A stretch of DNA of 64,000 bases from Bacillus spizizenii TU-B-10 (GTDB lineage Bacteria > Bacillota > Bacilli > Bacillales > Bacillaceae), in contig NC_016047.1 in the NCBI RefSeq assembly GCF_000227465.1, forward strand, positions 1,840,857 to 1,904,856, written 5' to 3'. This document shows positions 29,921-38,550 of this stretch, piece after piece (within the stretch, counting starts at the first letter, position 1; each line of letters opens with the position of its first letter). The translations under genes were made by a program, and so were the position numbers. The notes under the pieces are model-generated. The model saw only the letters and a program-made list of their open reading frames with translations, was not told the DNA's origin and did no database searches.

Positions 29921-29949
29921 TTGACAAGTATTTCCGACACATTTACAAT
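29921..29949 (+). promoter_or_regulatory. sigma A promoter of rny
   Basis: Perfect TTGACA (29921-29926), 17 bases, TACAAT (29944-29949). It gives a leader of about 165 bases before rny. A second TTGACA at 29999-30004 has no good -10. Confidence 0.75.
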
Positions 29950-30121
29950 GAAGTTGTAACATTTGTTTTTTTAACATGATTGTTAAACCATTTTAAACTT
30001 GACAAGGGCGATGAAAATACTCATTCCCTGTGAAGGTTCTGTATGTTGAGAAAACTAGACAATGTACATGCCGACACTTATTTAAGCAACAACCAAGTTC
30101 ATAGCAAGAGGAGGTGAAAGT

Positions 30122-31684
30122 ATGACCCCAATTATGATGGTTCTCATCTCCATTTTGCTGATTCTACTCGGTTTAGTTGTTGGCTACTTTGTTCGTAAAA
30201 CCATTGCCGAAGCGAAAATTGCGGGCGCACGCGGTGCAGCCGAGCAAATTCTTGAAGATGCAAAGCGTGATGCTGAAGCACTGAAAAAAGAAGCTCTGCT
30301 TGAAGCAAAGGATGAAATCCACAAACTTCGAATAGATGCTGAACAGGAAGTTCGTGAAAGACGAAATGAGCTTCAAAAACAAGAAAACCGTTTACTCCAA
30401 AAGGAGGAAAACCTTGATCGCAAACATGAGGGAATTGATAAACGGGAAGCGATGTTGGAGAAGAAAGATCATTCTCTGAATGAACGACAACAACATATTG
30501 AAGAGATGGAAAGCAAAGTGGATGAGATGATTCGTATGCAGCAGTCAGAGTTGGAACGAATTTCGAGTCTGACTCGTGATGAAGCAAAACAAATCATTCT
30601 TGAGCGGGTTGAAAACGAGCTTTCACATGACATCGCCATCATGACAAAAGAAACTGAAAACCGCGCGAAAGAAGAGGCGGATAAGAAAGCGAAAAACATT
30701 CTTTCACTCGCCTTACAGCGCTGCGCAGCGGACCACGTTGCCGAAACAACGGTATCAGTTGTCAATCTTCCAAATGATGAGATGAAAGGACGTATCATCG
30801 GACGGGAAGGGCGTAACATTCGTACGCTTGAAACGCTGACAGGTATCGACCTGATTATTGATGATACGCCTGAAGCTGTCATTCTTTCCGGATTTGATCC
30901 GATCAGACGTGAGACAGCAAGGATTGCTCTTGATAAACTCGTTCAGGATGGCCGTATTCATCCGGCACGGATTGAAGAAATGGTTGAAAAATCTCGCCGC
31001 GAGGTCGATGACTATATTCGTGAGATGGGTGAGCAAACGACATTTGAGGTTGGCGTTCACGGCCTCCACCCAGATCTTATCAAGATCCTCGGCCGCTTAA
31101 AGTTCCGTACAAGCTACGGTCAAAATGTGCTTAAGCATTCCATGGAAGTCGCATTCTTGGCCGGTCTAATGGCATCGGAGCTTGGAGAAGACGCAAAGCT
31201 TGCTAAACGTGCGGGCCTTCTTCACGACATCGGGAAAGCAATTGACCATGAAGTAGAAGGAAGCCACGTTGAAATCGGGGTAGAGCTTGCGACCAAATAT
31301 AAAGAGCACCCAGTCGTGATTAACAGTATTGCATCACACCACGGGGATGAGGAGCCGACTTCCATTATCGCTGTGCTGGTAGCTGCAGCAGATGCGCTTT
31401 CCGCTGCAAGACCTGGCGCGCGAAGTGAGACGCTCGAGAATTATATTCGAAGACTTGAAAAGCTCGAAGAAATTTCTGAGTCCTACGAAGGTGTTGAAAA
31501 ATCATTTGCCATTCAGGCTGGACGCGAAGTGCGTATTATGGTGAAGCCGGATTCAATTAATGATCTTGAAGCTCATCGACTGGCGCGAGATATCCGTAAG
31601 CGAATTGAGGACGAGCTCGATTATCCAGGTCATATTAAAGTGACAGTAATCAGAGAAACTCGAGCCGTAGAGTATGCAAAATAA
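30122..31684 (+). CDS. rny: ribonuclease Y
   Basis: 520 residues. Membrane-anchored endoribonuclease that starts decay of many mRNAs. The N-terminal helix ([20 protein letters not shown], about 5-24) is followed by a long coiled coil (about 30-200), a KH domain ([15 protein letters not shown], about 222-236) and an HD domain with [10 protein letters not shown] (about 366-375) supplying the metal ligands. The start is ATG behind AGAGGAGGTG. In this species it works with the RicA/RicF/RicT complex, and ricA lies in this window. Confidence 0.97.
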   Translation: MTPIMMVLISILLILLGLVVGYFVRKTIAEAKIAGARGAAEQILEDAKRDAEALKKEALLEAKDEIHKLRIDAEQEVRERRNELQKQENRLLQKEENLDRKHEGIDKREAMLEKKDHSLNERQQHIEEMESKVDEMIRMQQSELERISSLTRDEAKQIILERVENELSHDIAIMTKETENRAKEEADKKAKNILSLALQRCAADHVAETTVSVVNLPNDEMKGRIIGREGRNIRTLETLTGIDLIIDDTPEAVILSGFDPIRRETARIALDKLVQDGRIHPARIEEMVEKSRREVDDYIREMGEQTTFEVGVHGLHPDLIKILGRLKFRTSYGQNVLKHSMEVAFLAGLMASELGEDAKLAKRAGLLHDIGKAIDHEVEGSHVEIGVELATKYKEHPVVINSIASHHGDEEPTSIIAVLVAAADALSAARPGARSETLENYIRRLEKLEEISESYEGVEKSFAIQAGREVRIMVKPDSINDLEAHRLARDIRKRIEDELDYPGHIKVTVIRETRAVEYAK

Positions 31685-31715
31685 AGTGATGCGCTAAGCA
31701 TCACTTTATTTTTTT
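31683..31715 (+). terminator. terminator after rny
   Basis: AAAGTGATGC (31683-31692) pairs with GCATCACTTT (31698-31707), followed by ATTTTTTT. ymdB is 38 bases further and would need readthrough. Confidence 0.92.
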
Positions 31716-31753
31716 GATGGTCAAGGAATTTTTAAGAAGAAAGGATTTACAAA

Positions 31754-32548
31754 ATGAGAATTTTATTTATCGGAGATGTTGTCGGTTCACCGGGCCGTGA
31801 CATGGTAAAAGAATATGTACCAAAGCTAAAAACAAAATATAAGCCTCACTTTACCATTATTAATGGTGAAAACGCCGCACATGGAAAAGGCCTGACGGAA
31901 AAAATTTATCACAGCTTAATCCAGTCCGGCGCAGATGCAATCACGATGGGGAACCACACATGGGATAAAAAAGAAATTTTCGATTTTATAGATGACGTTC
32001 CGAACTTGGTTCGCCCGGCAAACTTTCCTGAAGGAACACCGGGAAAAGGGATCACATATGTGAAAGCAAACGGCAAAGAGCTTGCCGTCATTAATTTGCA
32101 AGGACGTACGTTTTTACCGCCGCTTGATGATCCGTTTTTAAAAGCGGATGAATTGATTGCCGAAGCTTCGAAAAGAACACCGTACATTTTTATCGACTTC
32201 CATGCCGAAGCGACAAGTGAAAAGCTTGCACTCGGCTGGTACACAGACGGTCGGGCATCAGCTGTCGTCGGAACTCATACACACGTGCAAACAGCGGATA
32301 ACCGCATTTTACCGAAGGGGACGGCATATATTACTGATGTAGGAATGACTGGCCCATATGATGGTATACTGGGGATGGACAGAGAGACGATTATTAAGCG
32401 ATTCAAAACGAACCTTCCAGTCCGCTTCACTGTCGCTGAAGGAAAAACAACGTTGAGCGGAGTTGTCATTGACATCGACGATCAAACGAAAAAGGCTGTC
32501 AAAATTGAACGTATTCTGATCAATGATGATCACATGTTCTTTGAATAA
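31754..32548 (+). CDS. ymdB: metallophosphoesterase YmdB
   Basis: 264 residues of the calcineurin-like YmdB family. Metal-ligand motifs are spread over the chain: FIGDVVGSPGRDM (about 5-17), NGENAAHGKG (about 37-46), GNHTWDKKEI (about 66-75), FHAEATSEK (about 149-157) and GTHTHVQTAD (about 173-182). B. subtilis YmdB has cyclic-nucleotide phosphodiesterase activity and is needed for biofilm gene expression and nanotube formation (established knowledge). The start is ATG with AAGAAAGGA upstream, closely following rny. Confidence 0.95.
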   Translation: MRILFIGDVVGSPGRDMVKEYVPKLKTKYKPHFTIINGENAAHGKGLTEKIYHSLIQSGADAITMGNHTWDKKEIFDFIDDVPNLVRPANFPEGTPGKGITYVKANGKELAVINLQGRTFLPPLDDPFLKADELIAEASKRTPYIFIDFHAEATSEKLALGWYTDGRASAVVGTHTHVQTADNRILPKGTAYITDVGMTGPYDGILGMDRETIIKRFKTNLPVRFTVAEGKTTLSGVVIDIDDQTKKAVKIERILINDDHMFFE

Positions 32549-32587
32549 TTAGCATAGGGTTATTTTATAAAAATATTAAAAAGAAAA

Positions 32588-32615
32588 GCAGGAATATAGC
32601 AACTTCTTAGTGAAT
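32588..32615 (+). promoter_or_regulatory. sigma H promoter of spoVS
   Basis: GCAGGAATA (32588-32596), 12 bases, AGTGAAT (32609-32615). This is a full match to the sigma H pattern RnAGGAwww / RnnGAAT. spoVS is known to depend on sigma H. Confidence 0.8.
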
Positions 32616-32746
32616 ATAGTAAAAATGGAAGGTAGCCCGCTATTTTTGAAAAGCATTGTGGGGATGGCTTTTTGGATAGCAACATCTAATAATGATTGTT
32701 CTAATGAACACTCACTTATCCATTGTAAAACTAAGGGGGAGCAGAA

Positions 32747-33007
32747 ATGGAAATCTTAAAAGTTTCAGCAAAATCGAGTCCAAATTCAGTGGCAGGTGCA
32801 CTTGCAGGTGTGTTAAGAGAGCGAGGGGCCGCCGAGATTCAAGCGATTGGAGCGGGTGCATTAAACCAGGCTGTAAAAGCTGTGGCGATTGCCAGGGGAT
32901 TTGTGGCGCCAAGCGGCGTTGATTTGATTTGTATTCCGGCTTTTACTGATATTCAGATCGATGGGGAAGAAAGAACGGCGATTAAATTAATCGTGGAGCC
33001 TCGGTAA
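32747..33007 (+). CDS. spoVS: stage V sporulation protein S
   Basis: 86-residue Alba-like protein beginning MEILKVSAKSSPNSVAGALA. It is highly conserved among bacilli and required for spore coat assembly and full core dehydration. It also affects septation (established knowledge). The start is ATG behind AAGGGGGAG. A sigma H promoter upstream and a strong terminator downstream make it a single-gene transcript. Confidence 0.98.
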   Translation: MEILKVSAKSSPNSVAGALAGVLRERGAAEIQAIGAGALNQAVKAVAIARGFVAPSGVDLICIPAFTDIQIDGEERTAIKLIVEPR

Positions 33008-33025
33008 AAACAAATAAAGCATTCT

Positions 33026-33057
33026 CAACCTGTTTGCGTGAGCAAACAGGTTGTTTT
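33026..33057 (+). terminator. terminator after spoVS
   Basis: CAACCTGTTTGC (33026-33037) pairs perfectly with GCAAACAGGTTG (33042-33053) around a GTGA tetraloop, then TTTTT. Confidence 0.95.
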
Positions 33058-33181
33058 TCATTTGTTGTGATATTTTCTTCCAATAGTATTTTCAGCATAT
33101 AAATGACGGATATACACAAGTCAGAAATGTTTTAGAACGTTTCAGAAAAAAATTCCGCCCATTTTTCAAGACAGATACTTT

Positions 33182-33200
33182 TGTCTTTCTCAGAAAGACA
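33182..33200 (+). promoter_or_regulatory. perfect palindrome before tdh, candidate operator
   Basis: TGTCTTTCT-C-AGAAAGACA is a perfect inverted repeat with 9-base arms, ending six bases before the tdh -35. No T run follows, so it is not a terminator. The regulator is unknown. Confidence 0.55.
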
Positions 33201-33206
33201 GTGCTG

Positions 33207-33235
33207 TTTACGCTTATTCCATATCATGGTACAAT
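33207..33235 (+). promoter_or_regulatory. sigma A promoter of tdh-kbl
   Basis: TTTACG (33207-33212), 17 bases, TACAAT (33230-33235), with an extended -10 TG at 33227-33228. Confidence 0.7.
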
Positions 33236-33271
33236 CCGAATGTAATAAGAATTTTTCAAGGGGGATTGTAC

Positions 33272-34315
33272 ATGCGGAGTGGAAAGATGGAAGCTCTAAT
33301 GAAAAAGGAGGGGTCGTTCGGTGCTGTACTGACTGAAGTTCCCATTCCTGAGATCGATAAACATGAAGTCCTCATAAAAGTGAAAGCTGCTTCCATATGC
33401 GGCACGGATGTGCACATTTATAATTGGGATCAATGGGCACGCCAGAGAATCAAAACTCCCTATGTTTTCGGCCATGAGTTCAGCGGCATTGTTGAAGCTG
33501 TAGGAGAGAATGCCGGCAATGTAAAAGTAGGGGAGTATGTGTCTGCTGAAACGCATATTGTCTGCGGTGAATGTGTCCCTTGCGTAACCGGAAAATCTCA
33601 TGTTTGCATCAATACAGCTATTATTGGGGTGGACACGGCAGGCTGTTTTGCGGAGTATGTGAAAGTCCCCGCTGATAACGTTTGGAAGAATCCCGCCGAT
33701 ATGGACCCGGCGATTGCTTCCATTCAAGAACCTTTAGGAAATGCGGTTCACACAGTACTCGAGAGCCAGCCCGCAGGAGGAACAACTGCAGTCATCGGAT
33801 GCGGACCGATTGGTCTTATGGCTGTTGCGGTTGCAAAAGCAGCAGGTGCTTCTCAAGTGATAGCGATTGATAAAAATGAATACAGGTTGGCGCTTGCCAA
33901 ACAAATGGGAGCTACACGTACTGTTTCTATTGAAAAAGAAGATCCGCTCAAAATTGTAAGCGCTTTAACGAATGGGGAAGGAGTGGATCTCGTTTGTGAG
34001 ATGTCGGGTCATCCCTCAGCGATTGCCCAAGGTCTTACGATGGCTGCGAATGGCGGAAGATTTCATATTCTCAGCTTGCCGGAACATCCGGTGACAATTG
34101 ATTTAACGAATAAAGTAGTATTTAAAGGACTTACGATTCAAGGAATCACAGGAAGAAAAATGTTTTCGACATGGCGGCAGGTGTCTCAATTGCTCAGCTC
34201 AAACGTGCTCGATCTTTCACCTGTTATTACCCATCAGTTTCCGTTAGAGGAGTTTGAGAAAGGATTTGAACTGATGAGAAGCGGCCAGTGCGGAAAAGTG
34301 ATATTACTTCCATAA
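33272..34315 (+). CDS. tdh: L-threonine 3-dehydrogenase
   Basis: 347-residue zinc alcohol dehydrogenase. It oxidises threonine to 2-amino-3-ketobutyrate. The catalytic zinc ligands are in CGTDVH and GHEFSG (about 42-47 and 66-71). A four-Cys structural zinc loop spans about 95-111, with C at CGECVPC and HVC. The NAD motif is VIGCGPIGLMAVAVA (about 172-186). The frame opens at TTG 33266, but AAGGGGGA places the start at ATG 33272. kbl follows after 12 bases and takes the product. Confidence 0.97.
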   Translation: MRSGKMEALMKKEGSFGAVLTEVPIPEIDKHEVLIKVKAASICGTDVHIYNWDQWARQRIKTPYVFGHEFSGIVEAVGENAGNVKVGEYVSAETHIVCGECVPCVTGKSHVCINTAIIGVDTAGCFAEYVKVPADNVWKNPADMDPAIASIQEPLGNAVHTVLESQPAGGTTAVIGCGPIGLMAVAVAKAAGASQVIAIDKNEYRLALAKQMGATRTVSIEKEDPLKIVSALTNGEGVDLVCEMSGHPSAIAQGLTMAANGGRFHILSLPEHPVTIDLTNKVVFKGLTIQGITGRKMFSTWRQVSQLLSSNVLDLSPVITHQFPLEEFEKGFELMRSGQCGKVILLP

Positions 34316-34327
34316 AGGGGGATAAAA

Positions 34328-35506
34328 ATGATGAAGGAATTTGAGTTTTTAAAAACAGAGCTTGATAAAATGAAAGAAAACCATACATGGCAAGAGATCA
34401 AACAGCTTGAATCAATGCAGGGCCCAGCTGTCACAGTGAATCACAAAAACGTCATTCAGCTTTCTTCTAATAATTACCTCGGTTTTACTTCACACCCAAG
34501 ACTCATCAAAGCCGCGCAGGAGGCCGTTCAGCAATTTGGGGCAGGCACCGGATCAGTGAGAACGATTGCCGGTACATTTACAATGCATCAAGAGCTTGAG
34601 AAAAAGCTGGCAGCCTTTAAAAAAACGGAGGCGGCACTTGTATTCCAATCAGGCTTCACAACAAACCAAGGCGTACTTTCAAGTATTCTTTCAAAAGAGG
34701 ATATTGTCATCTCAGATGAATTGAACCATGCCTCTATTATTGATGGAATCCGACTGACAAAGGCGGATAAAAAGGTGTATCAGCACGTCGATATGAGTGA
34801 TTTAGAGAGGGTGCTGAGAAAGTCAATGAATTATCGGATGCGTCTGATTGTGACAGACGGCGTATTTTCCATGGATGGCAACATAGCTCCTTTGCCTGAT
34901 ATTGTAGAACTCGCTGAGAAATATGACGCATTTGTAATGGTGGACGACGCCCATGCATCGGGAGTGCTGGGTGAAAACGGCAGGGGAACGGTGAATCACT
35001 TCGGTCTGGACGGCAGAGTCCATATTCAGGTCGGAACGTTAAGCAAGGCAATCGGAGTGCTCGGTGGCTACGCTGCAGGTTCAAAGGTGCTGATCGATTA
35101 TTTGCGCCATAAAGGCCGTCCGTTTTTATTCAGCACATCCCATCCGCCGGCTGTCACTGCAGCTTGTATGGAAGCGATTGATGTCTTGCTGGAAGAGCCG
35201 GAGCATATGGAGCGCTTGTGGGAGAATACGGCCTATTTTAAATCAATGCTTGTGAAAATGGGTCTGACGCTCACGCAGAGTGAGACGCCAATTCTTCCTA
35301 TTTTAATAGGTGACGAAGGAGTGGCAAAGCAATTTTCTGATCAGCTCCTTTCTCGCGGCGTTTTTGCCCAAAGCATCGTTTTCCCGACTGTAGCAAAGGG
35401 AAAAGCCAGAATTCGCACGATTATTACCGCTGAGCACACTAAAGAAGAACTGGATGAGGCGCTTGCCGTCATCGAAAAGACGGCTAAGGAGCTCCAGCTA
35501 TTGTAA
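34328..35506 (+). CDS. kbl: 2-amino-3-ketobutyrate CoA ligase
   Basis: 392-residue PLP enzyme of the alpha-oxoamine synthase family. It cleaves 2-amino-3-ketobutyrate with CoA to glycine and acetyl-CoA. SSNNYLG (about 46-52), DDAHASGVLG (about 207-216) and the PLP-lysine motif TLSKAIG (about 238-244) are visible. The start is ATG 34328 behind AAAGGGGGA, and ATG 34331 is an alternative. With tdh it forms a two-gene threonine degradation operon closed by a strong terminator. Confidence 0.97.
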   Translation: MMKEFEFLKTELDKMKENHTWQEIKQLESMQGPAVTVNHKNVIQLSSNNYLGFTSHPRLIKAAQEAVQQFGAGTGSVRTIAGTFTMHQELEKKLAAFKKTEAALVFQSGFTTNQGVLSSILSKEDIVISDELNHASIIDGIRLTKADKKVYQHVDMSDLERVLRKSMNYRMRLIVTDGVFSMDGNIAPLPDIVELAEKYDAFVMVDDAHASGVLGENGRGTVNHFGLDGRVHIQVGTLSKAIGVLGGYAAGSKVLIDYLRHKGRPFLFSTSHPPAVTAACMEAIDVLLEEPEHMERLWENTAYFKSMLVKMGLTLTQSETPILPILIGDEGVAKQFSDQLLSRGVFAQSIVFPTVAKGKARIRTIITAEHTKEELDEALAVIEKTAKELQLL

Positions 35507-35533
35507 GAGGAAGAGTATACTCTTCCTCTTTTG
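35505..35533 (+). terminator. terminator after kbl
   Basis: AAGAGGAAGAGTA and TACTCTTCCTCTT form a perfect 26-base palindrome (35505-35530), followed by TTG. Its symmetry with A and T runs would let it work on both strands. Confidence 0.85.
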
Positions 35534-35541
35534 ATTCCTTA

Positions 35542-35570
35542 TTGATTATTATTCTCAATGAGTGTACAAT
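35542..35570 (+). promoter_or_regulatory. sigma A promoter of miaB
   Basis: TTGATT (35542-35547), 17 bases, TACAAT (35565-35570). Confidence 0.65.
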
Positions 35571-35650
35571 GATAGGTTGCCAGTTGTGCAGAGCTTCAAT
35601 AACCTTTATACTGAAGGGTGGAAGTTTGGTTTGAAAGGAGAAATCATGAC

Positions 35651-37180
35651 ATGAATGAAAAGCAAAAATTAGAGAGCGGACAAGTTAATCCATCGGACAA
35701 AAAATCCGAGAAGGATTACAGCAAGTACTTTGAAGCTGTTTATATTCCGCCTTCCTTAAAAGATGCGAAAAAAAGAGGCAAGGAAGCCGTTACTTATCAT
35801 AATGACTTTAAAATTTCTGAACAATTTAAAGGATTGGGAGACGGAAGAAAGTTCTATATCCGTACGTACGGCTGCCAAATGAATGAACACGATACAGAGG
35901 TTATGGCAGGGATCTTTATGGCGCTCGGTTACGAAGCGACAAACTCTGTTGATGATGCCAATGTCATTTTGTTAAACACATGTGCGATCCGTGAAAATGC
36001 CGAGAACAAGGTGTTTGGTGAGCTGGGGCACTTAAAAGCGCTGAAAAAAAACAATCCCGATCTGATTTTAGGAGTGTGCGGCTGTATGTCCCAAGAGGAA
36101 TCAGTCGTGAACCGGATTTTGAAAAAGCATCCGTTTGTCGATATGATTTTCGGAACGCATAACATCCATCGCCTGCCAGAGCTTTTGTCAGAAGCATACC
36201 TTTCAAAAGAAATGGTCATAGAAGTTTGGTCCAAGGAAGGGGACGTTATTGAAAACCTTCCGAAAGTCCGGAACGGAAAAATTAAGGGCTGGGTCAATAT
36301 CATGTACGGCTGTGACAAATTCTGTACGTATTGCATTGTGCCTTACACACGCGGAAAAGAAAGAAGCCGCCGCCCTGAAGAGATCATTCAGGAAGTGAGA
36401 AGGCTCGCAAGTGAAGGCTACAAGGAAATTACACTATTAGGTCAAAACGTAAACGCGTACGGAAAAGACTTTGAAGATATGACGTACGGCCTCGGTGATT
36501 TGATGGATGAGTTGAGAAAAATCGATATCCCGAGAATCCGTTTTACAACGAGTCATCCGCGTGACTTTGACGACCGTCTCATTGAAGTGCTGGCAAAAGG
36601 CGGAAACCTGCTTGATCACATTCATCTTCCGGTTCAATCAGGAAGCTCAGAGGTTCTGAAGCTGATGGCCCGCAAATATGACAGAGAGCGTTACATGGAG
36701 CTCGTGCGAAAAATTAAGGCAGCAATGCCGAACGCATCTTTGACAACGGACATTATCGTCGGATTCCCGAACGAAACGGACGAACAGTTTGAAGAAACGC
36801 TTTCTCTATACCGTGAAGTAGAGTTTGACAGCGCCTATACGTTCATTTACTCTCCGCGTGAGGGCACTCCGGCTGCCAAAATGAAGGATAATGTACCGAT
36901 GCGCGTGAAAAAAGAACGTCTGCAGCGTCTGAACGCACTGGTGAATGAAATTTCTGCTAAAAAAATGAAGGAATACGAAGGCAAGGTTGTCGAAGTATTA
37001 GTTGAAGGTGAAAGCAAAAATAATCCTGATATTCTTGCCGGCTACACTGAAAAAAGCAAGCTTGTCAATTTCAAAGGGCCGAAGGAAGCCATCGGCAAAA
37101 TCGTCCGCGTGAAAATCCAGCAAGCGAAAACATGGTCGCTTGACGGAGAAATGGTAGGAGAAGCAATCGAGGTGAAATAA
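35651..37180 (+). CDS. miaB: tRNA-2-methylthio-N6-dimethylallyladenosine synthase
   Basis: 509 residues. Adds the methylthio group to i6A37 in tRNAs. The N-terminal UPF0004 domain supplies three Cys for an auxiliary cluster ([22 protein letters not shown]). The radical SAM motif is CDKFCTYC (about 226-233), and a C-terminal TRAM domain begins near 440. The frame extends upstream to 35618, but AAAGGAGA at 35634-35641 fits ATG 35651. ricA starts one base after the stop. Cotranscription with ricA links tRNA modification to RNA-processing control, by position only. Confidence 0.96.
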   Translation: MNEKQKLESGQVNPSDKKSEKDYSKYFEAVYIPPSLKDAKKRGKEAVTYHNDFKISEQFKGLGDGRKFYIRTYGCQMNEHDTEVMAGIFMALGYEATNSVDDANVILLNTCAIRENAENKVFGELGHLKALKKNNPDLILGVCGCMSQEESVVNRILKKHPFVDMIFGTHNIHRLPELLSEAYLSKEMVIEVWSKEGDVIENLPKVRNGKIKGWVNIMYGCDKFCTYCIVPYTRGKERSRRPEEIIQEVRRLASEGYKEITLLGQNVNAYGKDFEDMTYGLGDLMDELRKIDIPRIRFTTSHPRDFDDRLIEVLAKGGNLLDHIHLPVQSGSSEVLKLMARKYDRERYMELVRKIKAAMPNASLTTDIIVGFPNETDEQFEETLSLYREVEFDSAYTFIYSPREGTPAAKMKDNVPMRVKKERLQRLNALVNEISAKKMKEYEGKVVEVLVEGESKNNPDILAGYTEKSKLVNFKGPKEAIGKIVRVKIQQAKTWSLDGEMVGEAIEVK

Positions 37181-37181
37181 G

Positions 37182-37613
37182 ATGACGCTCTACTCAAAAA
37201 AAGACATTGTGCAGCAGGCACGAAACCTTGCAAAAATGATCTCTGAAACAGAAGAGGTTGATTTTTTCAAACGGGCTGAGGCGCAAATCAATGAGAATGA
37301 CAAAGTGTCTACAATTGTTAATCAGATTAAAGCCCTGCAAAAGCAAGCTGTCAATCTGAAGCATTATGAAAAGCATGAAGCGCTCAAACAAGTAGAAGCA
37401 AAAATTGACGCGCTGCAAGAAGAGCTTGAAGAGATTCCTGTCATCCAGGAATTCAGAGACTCGCAGATGGAGGTAAATGACCTTCTGCAGCTCGTTGCAC
37501 ACACCATTTCCAATCAAGTCACAAATGAAATCATCACGTCAACCGGAGGCGACCTGCTGAAAGGGGAAACCGGTTCGAAGGTGAAACATTCAAATAACAG
37601 CTGTTCTCTCTAA
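37182..37613 (+). CDS. ricA: RicA, RNase Y specificity factor
   Basis: 143-residue helical protein (YmcA), largely coiled coil between about 20 and 90, ending in a conserved-type tail NNSCSL with one Cys. With RicF (YlbF) and RicT (YaaT) it forms a complex that directs RNase Y cleavage and speeds Spo0A phosphorylation, biofilm and competence (established knowledge). It starts one base after the miaB stop and is followed by a strong terminator. Confidence 0.95.
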   Translation: MTLYSKKDIVQQARNLAKMISETEEVDFFKRAEAQINENDKVSTIVNQIKALQKQAVNLKHYEKHEALKQVEAKIDALQEELEEIPVIQEFRDSQMEVNDLLQLVAHTISNQVTNEIITSTGGDLLKGETGSKVKHSNNSCSL

Positions 37614-37645
37614 ACACGGTGCCTTTACTGGCCCGTGTTTTTTTT
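37612..37645 (+). terminator. terminator after ricA
   Basis: AAACACGG (37612-37619) pairs with CCGTGTTT (37633-37640), then a run of T. Confidence 0.9.
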
Positions 37646-37763
37646 ATTCAAGCGGCTAAAAATGAACTAAATAATCTATGTACCAAATGTTTAATTTGTT
37701 TTTCTCTGCTCAGCCGCGAGTAAACTTTATCGCACTTAAAAGTAAAGTTTCTAGGCACGCCTG

Positions 37764-37771
37764 CATACAAT
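37764..37771 (+). promoter_or_regulatory. sigma E -10 element of cotE (P1)
   Basis: CATACAAT matches the sigma E -10 consensus exactly. The -35 part is weak. Two-step cotE expression from sigma E then sigma K is established in B. subtilis. Confidence 0.6.
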
Positions 37772-37814
37772 GGAACAGAAACTTTGTATTTTTATATTTT
37801 ATTTATAAAAATGC

Positions 37815-37842
37815 ACACTAGACAAATGCCCAGCATAAGATA
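37815..37842 (+). promoter_or_regulatory. sigma K promoter of cotE (P2)
   Basis: ACA (37815-37817), 16 bases, CATAAGATA (37834-37842), matching CATAnnnTA of sigma K. Confidence 0.6.
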
Positions 37843-37872
37843 ACACGAAGAAGAACAAGGAGGCATGCCGGA

Positions 37873-38418
37873 ATGTCTGAATACAGGGAAATTATTACGA
37901 AGGCGGTAGTAGCGAAAGGCAGAAAATTCACCCAATGCACCAATACCATCTCCCCTGAGAAAAAACCGAGCAGCATTTTGGGTGGTTGGATCATTAACCA
38001 CAAGTATGACGCTGAAAAAATCGGAAAAACAGTAGAAATTGAAGGGTATTATGATATAAACGTATGGTACTCTTACGCGGACAACACAAAAACAGAGGTT
38101 GTCACAGAACGGGTGAAATACGTAGATGTCATTAAACTCAGATACAGAGACAACAATTACTTAGATGATGAACATGAAGTAATTGCGAAAGTCCTTCAGC
38201 AGCCTAACTGTCTAGAAGTGACCATTTCACCGAATGGAAATAAAATTGTTGTGCAGGCAGAAAGGGAGTTTTTGGCGGAAGTGGTAGGAGAAACAAAGGT
38301 AGTGGTTGAGGTCAATCCTGATTGGGAAGAGGAAGACGAAGAAGATTGGGAAGATGAGCTTGATGAAGAGCTGGAAGACATCAACCCGGAATTTTTAGTG
38401 GGAGATCCTGAAGAATAA
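37873..38418 (+). CDS. cotE: outer spore coat morphogenetic protein CotE
   Basis: 181 residues. Organises the outer coat and recruits most outer coat proteins onto the developing spore. It is a beta-rich body (about 1-150) with an extremely acidic tail rich in Glu, Asp and Trp (about 150-175; [10 protein letters not shown]). The start is ATG behind AAGGAGGCATG. The serine-rich frame on the opposite strand at 38196-38384 merely mirrors this acidic tail. A terminator separates it from mutS. Confidence 0.98.
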   Translation: MSEYREIITKAVVAKGRKFTQCTNTISPEKKPSSILGGWIINHKYDAEKIGKTVEIEGYYDINVWYSYADNTKTEVVTERVKYVDVIKLRYRDNNYLDDEHEVIAKVLQQPNCLEVTISPNGNKIVVQAEREFLAEVVGETKVVVEVNPDWEEEDEEDWEDELDEELEDINPEFLVGDPEE

Positions 38419-38422
38419 AAAA

Positions 38423-38460
38423 GGGACTAGGGGAGACAGTACCCCCAAGTCTCTTTTTTA
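38423..38460 (+). terminator. terminator after cotE
   Basis: GGGACT and GGGG on the left arm pair with CCCC and AGTCTC on the right (one G-U pair), followed by TTTTTT. Confidence 0.85.
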
Positions 38461-38495
38461 TATTGATATATCATTCTTTTATCACCTTTTGTTTA

Positions 38496-38504
38496 TGTTA
38501 TAAT
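38496..38504 (+). promoter_or_regulatory. extended -10 promoter of mutSL
   Basis: TGTTATAAT contains a perfect TATAAT (38499-38504) with the extended TG. The -35 is weak. Confidence 0.6.
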
Positions 38505-38550
38505 GAAGGTTGGAAAATAGAAACGTTGATACATAGTGAGGGATAAAACA

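Noticed and set aside
30144..30587. 147-codon minus-strand frame inside rny
   Set aside because: It is the antisense of the RNase Y coiled coil region, with no start signals.
38196..38384. serine-rich minus-strand frame
   Set aside because: The run of Ser is the antisense reading of the Glu/Asp-rich tail of CotE.
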